From: Tachypleus tridentatus
Taxonomy: Eukaryota > Arthropoda > Merostomata > Xiphosura > Limulidae
Reading direction: 5' to 3'
NCBI RefSeq assembly: GCF_004210375.1
Contig: NC_134829.1
Coordinates: forward strand, 29,156,034-29,220,033
Length of the DNA stretch: 64,000 nt
Both the position numbers and the translations under genes were made by a program. Positions 58,262 to 64,000 of this stretch are shown in pieces. Under the pieces are notes generated by a model. That model saw only the letters and a list, made by a program, of their open reading frames with translations. It was not told where the DNA came from and searched no databases. Positions within the stretch are counted from its first letter, which is position 1, and the number at the start of each line of letters is the position of its first letter.

Positions 58262-58476
58262 TGATAGAAAGCTGAAAGAAAGGCCGCTAGTTAACAGTAG
58301 TCAATGCCAACTTTTAGGATACTGTAATCGAATAGTGAGATATGAGCGTGACTCTTATAACGTACCCACGGTCCCAAAATACGGAGTGCGATTTTACAAT
58401 AGAAAGATGCGAAGCAAGGATGACCCCCTTTCAATTCACAGTCAGGCAATCTGGCCACTGAGCCACGCTCGACCCA
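58262..58476 (-). repeat. SINE-A-like (reverse), heavily decayed
   Basis: Weak order of matches: GCTAGTTAACAGTAGTCAAT, AATCGAATAGTGAGAT, CTTATAACGTACCCACGG, and a tRNA-like head on the minus strand (GAGCGTGGCTCAGTGGCCAG) that differs from standard SINE-A and may mark a related family. Confidence 0.5.
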
Positions 58477-58789
58477 ATTAAATACCAACGTACTCCACAA
58501 CTACCTTATATTACTTATAATACAATATTATCATAGCTATCCATTTTTTGTTATTGTGTATATTTTGTTATGACATCTCAAGATAAGCACATAAAAAATT
58601 GAGCATCTGTATCTAACGGAAACACTTTGAATCTGCTGAATATTCCAGTTCAGAAGTCCTATCTAAATCCTAGGGGCTCGGAACAGTGGTTCGGATTTTA
58701 CTCTATTAAGTACACATAAAGGATTTTCTAAATTGAGAGTGCTTGACAATCTTCCTTTTATCATCAAGATTGTACCATTCTCTTTGTTA
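58477..58789. other. AT-rich DNA, nothing recognised
   Basis: No supported feature. Confidence 0.5.
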
Positions 58790-58940
58790 TTTTATGACTT
58801 GGGTAGCAATTTACAGTCGAAAACCTTTCTAAAATCGGCAGTATATATTTCTTGTTATACGTTGTCAGTTTGAAAAGCACAAACTATCCAATCAACGATT
58901 GTGCCTAGGCTCAATCTCTGAACTAAACCAGCTTGAAGTC
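58790..58940 (-). pseudogene. LINE reverse-transcriptase fragment
   Basis: Minus strand reads QAGLVQRLSLGTIVDWIV, CAFQTDN, then after a stop QEIYTADFRKVFDCKLLPKS. This is the QAGFRxGxSTxDxI and DFxKAFDxV order of non-LTR reverse transcriptases. Only about 45 residues are recognisable. No YADD region or element ends found. Confidence 0.55.
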
Positions 58941-60469
58941 TTCGATTTTATTAATGAGCTACATGTACAGTGATAGCTTTCCAATAAACCCTCTTTCCAT
59001 GTATATATACAATAGAGATGGAGGGACAGAGTAAAAGCAGAATCTCTGGCACGTGCATCTGTTGTGTCCACGGCAGAAGCTGGCTGGTTTTGATTTTCCC
59101 ACAGCTCGTGAGAACTCCCTCAATGACACTAGCTGTTAATCTCATGATCCGCTAATGGCTTCAGCACTTATACTTTGATTAAGTGTTTTGACTGTTTGCG
59201 CTTATACATTTCGATTTTCTAAGAATGGGCCTCGGGGACAAAAACTGCCTCTTGACTATAGATTCTAGTATAAGGGTTCTTATCTCAGCTAAGTTTGATA
59301 CCTAGGTGTGTAAGTCTGTAGACGGTAGCAACAACTTGCGAAAATCCCATGATGGTTTTATCATGTGTATGCTAGCGTACAAACACATATTACCTGATCA
59401 TCCAAGCGTCTGTGCGCTCATTATTATTTGTTTTTACAGGTGTTGTCAACTACAAAAATGATGATTTGTTGACACTACCATATTTTACTAGTTATATCTT
59501 GGATTAAAACCAGAGACGGAAGTTCAGTTTTTACGTTGGAGTGAAGATTTTGGATGATCTTTCAAGTAAACGTTCAAAGGATGTGAAATTTCTTTCATTT
59601 AAGTTCCTAATTTCGAACTGATAGACCAGAAGGAAAGCATTCATTCAACAATACTCATCCACAACCTCAAAGTGCAGAGAGCGAGTTTGTGTTTACGGGT
59701 CTCAAACCATGATATCAGGATTCATACTTGGGACACACTAGCCACTGGCTGTGCTAGCTCCTAAGAGTTTACGTGTAACTAAATCACGAATGTTTATATG
59801 AAAATTAGTGTGTACTCAAAACTACTATAAAAATAACATCTCTAAGGCGAACCATCACGTATATTTAGAAAAAACAACAACACATAGTGTTGTAGTACGT
59901 AAAATCTTGTAGTTTTTGGCAATTTCGCATCTATTTCTTTTATTTGTACAGTTTTTTTTAATCACTGTTAATTTACACTTTGTTGAGTTATTCATTTATC
60001 GAGGTTTCAGAGAAATTCCGCGAAGATAATAAAATGTTATACAAAGAGTAACAACTTGGGGCAAAATGACAGGTAAAACAAAATTTGTGATCTGGCTAAG
60101 TAATGAAGGAATATTTGTTGAAAAGTTCCTATTAAAGCTGTAAGTGTAGCTACCGGTTTGGCTGCGCAGCTTTTCCACGCGTAAGGTGCCCTTCATTAGA
60201 TATCTTAACCTTTTTATCAATACACGCCAACTAACCAAAGCAAGTTAGAAGGTGACACTCGACAGTAACCAATATTACCTTTGTGATTGCAACCCTATTA
60301 TTTGAAATAGGCCTATTTAGACCTATACTTTACCAAACCAACCAGATTCTTTAAAATCTATGCTTGTAGTTTTATTCTCTAATCTAGGTTATTTGTTAAT
60401 AAGTAGGGCACGTACCACCACCGTTGATCGCTGATCTTATGCGGACCTCAAAAAACAAGAAAGTGTGTC
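58941..60469. other. No gene supported
   Basis: The upstream side of the LINE scrap (58,941-59,150) has an open minus-strand frame with no RT motif. 59,600-59,760 weakly resembles SINE material. The rest is AT-rich. Confidence 0.4.
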
Positions 60470-60770
60470 CTTATGTCCCTTGTTATCAACAGACACGGAC
60501 AATTTTTGGTAGGATAAAGTTTACCGAGATTCATCAAAGTCCAATCATATTTGACTGAGTTATAGAACAAAAATAGTGCGAAAAATTGGTCCCTATGTTT
60601 GTGACCTTGACCTTCCGAAACTAATCACCTTTAAGTTATGTCATAGTACAAATGTGTACCAACTTTAGTCCAAATCCACTCAGCCGTTTTAAATAAATTT
60701 TGCTGACAAATACAAACACACAGAGAAAGTAAAACACAAACACAGGTTAAACATAACTTCATTAGGAGTA
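60470..60770 (+). mobile_element. LINE 3'-end-like repeat (RTE-type guess)
   Basis: TTTGTGACCTTGACCTTCCG, TACAAATGTGTACCAACTTT, AGTCCAAATCCACTCAGCCG, TTTTGCTGACAAATACAAAC, then a CACAAACACAGG tail and AACATAACTTC. This order is a common 3' end of non-LTR retroelements and derived SINEs in marine animals, from memory. The 5' boundary is uncertain. Confidence 0.45.
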
Positions 60771-62304
60771 ACGCTATGGAAACTACATTAACAGTCCCTT
60801 GTCAATAACCGCATGCACTCAGAACAGTTGTATCACGCATCATTATTTACGCTGATTGGTTTAGCTAATATCACGTGAAACTAGACGTTCTTTACTTAGG
60901 ATAATTTCATAAAATATAGCTACGTTAGCAGTGAATAATGAATAACAACCGCCCACCTATATGATTCTTTTGAAAACTTGAGCTAAAAACTGCTAATCTG
61001 CACGTGCTTTTACCCCATCATTTCGCTATTCTAAATCAGCCATCTTTAATTTGAATGATAAAAACCAAAAAAAAAGTCTCTTCTTTCATTCTTAGTTGAA
61101 GCTGTAGTAAAGATTTCAGACAGATAGCTGGTATGAAGTTTCGTGTAGGCGTGCGCAAAAATTTTGGTCACATTGAATGGTTTTTGTTAAAAAAACTTTG
61201 TAGGTGTCGCTTACATTTAGATCAAATTTATCACTTTATTGTAGGTTGTAAAGGTATACCAGAGGATCGAATATGAACAAAAAATCCATGAAAGGCAAGC
61301 ATGTTTTTATATCAAACAAAATTTCTATAACTTCGGTGCGAATAAAAAAACAACAAGAGGGAATCCTCAATAGCCACAGCACATGAAATTCTTTTAGGCA
61401 GGATTAGAGTAAATTAATGTATGTGGCCTTGAGCGACGTCTGATATATCAATCAAATGGATTTGGTCTTCTAAGTCCAAAACTGTAATCAGATCTAAAGC
61501 CAGTCAAGAGATGATGGAGGTACGAGAGAAAAGTTTGTACTTGAAAAATTCAGAGCCATTCTCTGAGCCGTTATGCCGCGGCTACAAATTCGAAGAAATT
61601 CAATCAAAATTATAGATTTTATTATATACTGTGTGCTTCTTAATGTATTTCTTTGAAATTTGATCTGCGATGTAAAGGTTCTGTAGAATATACCCACTCT
61701 AAATATGTGATAATTCGGATTTACCACCGTTCGAGCTATAAACAGTAAAAAATTGCTAAGCAATCATTCCTGTTAACAGCACACAGTGTTCTCTGTAGGT
61801 TGTGACTTGATATTTGTAATAAGACGGTTGTAACAGGTTATATTTGATTGTAGATAAGATCGTTGTTGCAATTTTTACTGTGCTTCATTAAAAAAAGATT
61901 CGTGTCGTCGATAATTGTGCCAAAAATAGTTCGTTTTGTATTCTATTACTTTGTTGTTATTTTTTCGAACCTAGTAATATTTAATTATTTACAATTTGAT
62001 ACGTGATTGTTTATTAAACATACTATCAAACATTTGCTTTAACATCTTCTCGTTTATACCAGCAGTAAGTACCACCTGTGCTCGACTTTGTATCTTTGTC
62101 TAATTGTGTCTCCGGTCAAATACCTTTAACAAAGTGGAAAGATAAGACAGAAGTCCATAAAACATGAACTTCTTGTTCTCGTAATCATGTTTATATTGGT
62201 CAAACAAAGCGATCTCTTTCAGTCAGAGTACAGGAATAAAAAGTTGCTGTTAGAAGGAAGTTGAAAAATCGCTTTTAGTTACACGTTAACACAAACAACC
62301 ATAA
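60771..62304. other. AT-rich DNA, nothing recognised
   Basis: No gene, RNA gene or repeat identified. Open frames are short and of biased composition. Confidence 0.5.
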
Positions 62305-62430
62305 CCCTCCCTCCCAGTGGCACAGCGGGATGTTTGCGGACTCCCACCACTAAAACCGGGTTTCGATACCAGTGGTTGGCAGAGCACAGATAGCCCATTG
62401 TTTGGCTTTGTGGTTAATTTTAAAACAAAC
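62305..62430 (+). repeat. SINE-B (forward)
   Basis: CTCCCTCCCAGTGGCACAGC, GGATGTTTGCGGACTCCCAC, CCGGGTTTCGATACCAGTGG, GAGCACAGATAGCCCATTGT, TTGGCTTTGTGGTTAATTTT, AAAACAAAC tail. The best SINE-B copy in the window. Confidence 0.85.
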
Positions 62431-62552
62431 ATAAAGTCAGTTGTGGTCAATCAGAAATTATTGCAAAACATAAAAGTCTTCCAAGAACACAACACAAAAT
62501 AATTCACAAAAATATTTAAGAATAGAGAAAGTATACAGATAGCACATTGCTG

Positions 62553-62795
62553 GGCTCGGCGTGGTCAGGTGGTTAAGGCACTCGACTCGTACTTTGAGGG
62601 TCGTGGGTTCGAATCCCTGTGACACCAAACATGCTCCCCTTTCAGCCGTAGGGGCATTATAATGTGATGGTCAATCCCACTATTCGTTGGTAAAATAGTA
62701 GCCCAACAGTTGGCAGTGGGTGGTGATGACTACCTGCCTTCCCTCTAGTCTTACACTGTTAAAGTAGGGACAGCTAAGAGAAATGAAACAAACGT
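62553..62795 (+). repeat. SINE-A (forward), tail shortened
   Basis: GGCTCGGCGTGGTCAGGTGG head, B box GGGTTCGAATCCC, body through GTTAAAGTAGGGACAGCTAA. The TAGCTTTGCGCGAAATTC part is missing before AAACAAACG. Confidence 0.9.
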
Positions 62796-64000
62796 TATTT
62801 AAACGTTATACTCATTGTTAATGTTCTGTTTTGTGCAATATTTGTTTATTTTGTTTAGTTAGCATGGTAACCACGCCCCAACAAAACATTTTTATTAGCG
62901 AAGACGATGGATGAAGCGCCAAATCTAATATTTTCTTTGAAGACCTTTCTTTTTTATCGGATGGCTACGGAATTAAACTCTTTCAAACAGTCACAAAGCA
63001 TGAATACTAAATACATTGCTTGTGAATTGTACATAGTTCAGCTTACAAAGCTTCTTCGTGTTATTTGTTTATTTAAAACACGGGTTTAAAAAATGTATTT
63101 TATGTTCGAAAATTGCGCGAAGAACTACGATACAAAGATTTTTACAAACGTTTCTTCTAAGAAACTGTGAGATATTTCTCTCAGTGTCAAGTTGCATACA
63201 TCATGGTATTCAGACTGGTTTTATTTTAGCTGCAACGGCTAAACCTTTATTTTAAGTAGATTAATAAACATGCGAATTTGCATGTTATCCCTCTCGCAGA
63301 GCAAGATATAAACAGTGTAGTTTATTAATAGTTTGGTTGTGGTCGACATCAGTTTGATGTTATGAACAGAGTGTGTACGCAGTAAGGATTAACACCTTCG
63401 TTCGAGGACTTCGTAAATGTGTGAACTTCGTCAATGCGTCACGCTTGGTCTGCAGCTCGTTACATATCTCATTTTCAAGGGTGACACTGTAACTAATGGA
63501 CGTTCGGACGCCTTCAATTGGCCTAGTGATTTTCATCCATAATACATTTATACAACCATTAAGAACGTCAGCTTCCTAATTTGAGACCCATTGAAGGACG
63601 CCCCCTGTCACAGAGTGTGATGTTGCGATTCCCGTAGTGGCTCCCACATAAGCTGGGGAGCCAAACCTATAGACTAAGCAGAAAGCTCGGTACATAGATT
63701 TGGATGTAGGGGGAAGGGAGGTATCGACTAGTGAAGTGTACGAACACTTCCTTCCGCAGCTCTTCCGTCAACAAAATGAGAAAGTCGACAAGCGCCGCTG
63801 TGTAAGAGAACTCGGCTAATCTGACGAGTCCCTTGACGCCGCTGACGTGCTGCGAGGGGTTAGAGGAGCAATGCGTGCATCGCTCTTAATGTATTTTCCG
63901 TGTTCAGCCTCTACTGCTGACACATGTAGGCAGTAGCCAATACACAGCATGCCGCATGTCCAACCGCTCGTTTGATTCGGTACACGGATTTCTACTAGAA
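62796..64000. other. No gene supported; GC-richer end
   Basis: 63,590-64,000 is clearly richer in GC and CpG than the rest (CAAGCGCCGCTGTGTAAGAG, TTGACGCCGCTGACGTGCTG). No domain recognised in any frame, and no RNA gene seen. The window ends inside it, so it may be the start of another repeat or a transcribed region. Confidence 0.4.

Noticed and set aside
1-64000. LTR retroelement or other virus-derived element
   Set aside because: I looked for long direct repeats with an inner coding region and saw none. The 5-kb direct repeats are a tandem array with SINEs and a tRNA gene, not element ends.

Overview
This is a eukaryotic, AT-rich, intron- and repeat-dominated window with no complete protein-coding gene that I can support. 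It is saturated with tRNA-derived SINEs. The most common one (called SINE-A here) has a tRNA head, a middle reading like TCAGCCGTGGGGGCGTTATA and a tail rich in CAAAC. I associate this family with horseshoe crab (Xiphosura) genomes. That assignment is from memory and should be treated as an inference; a chelicerate or other arthropod genome is the safe statement. SINE-A, -B and -C are local labels for three tRNA-headed families seen here.

Region 1 (1-18,985) is a head-to-tail array of a roughly 5.08-kb unit. Three full copies and one partial copy are very similar, and a much older fragment of the unit follows. Each unit carries one tRNA-Arg(TCT) gene, two forward SINE-A copies and one reverse copy, one SINE-B-like copy and one SINE-C copy. 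Units 1 and 4 share one set of variants and units 2 and 3 share another, an A-B-B-A pattern that suggests unequal exchange. The array runs off the left edge of the window.

Region 2 (19,000-40,000) is intergenic or intronic DNA with scattered SINEs, including SINEs nested in SINEs and several with clear target-site duplications. It also holds two hammerhead-ribozyme-like motifs of the Penelope-element kind, a palindrome next to a Tc1-like terminus, 44-bp and 24-bp minisatellites, and two weak candidate exons (minus strand near 29,830; plus strand 36,755-36,869).

Region 3 (40,150-46,000) holds an old, decayed tandem repeat interrupted by a complete-ended but dead Tc1/mariner element (41,581-42,974, TA target duplication, terminal inverted repeats of about 200 bp). 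An 11-copy 67-bp minisatellite follows, with a SINE-C inserted in its degenerate edge.

Region 4 (46,000-64,000) has further SINEs, short tandem repeats, and a foldback insertion at 53,874-54,243. The insertion is flanked by a 17-bp direct repeat and contains a hammerhead-like core in one arm. There is also a second, badly decayed Tc1-type transposase piece (55,100-55,500), a LINE reverse-transcriptase scrap (58,790-58,940, minus) and a likely LINE 3' end (60,470-60,770).

The most notable observations are the tRNA-Arg macrosatellite with its homogenisation boundary and fossil edge, and the hammerhead-bearing foldback insertion.
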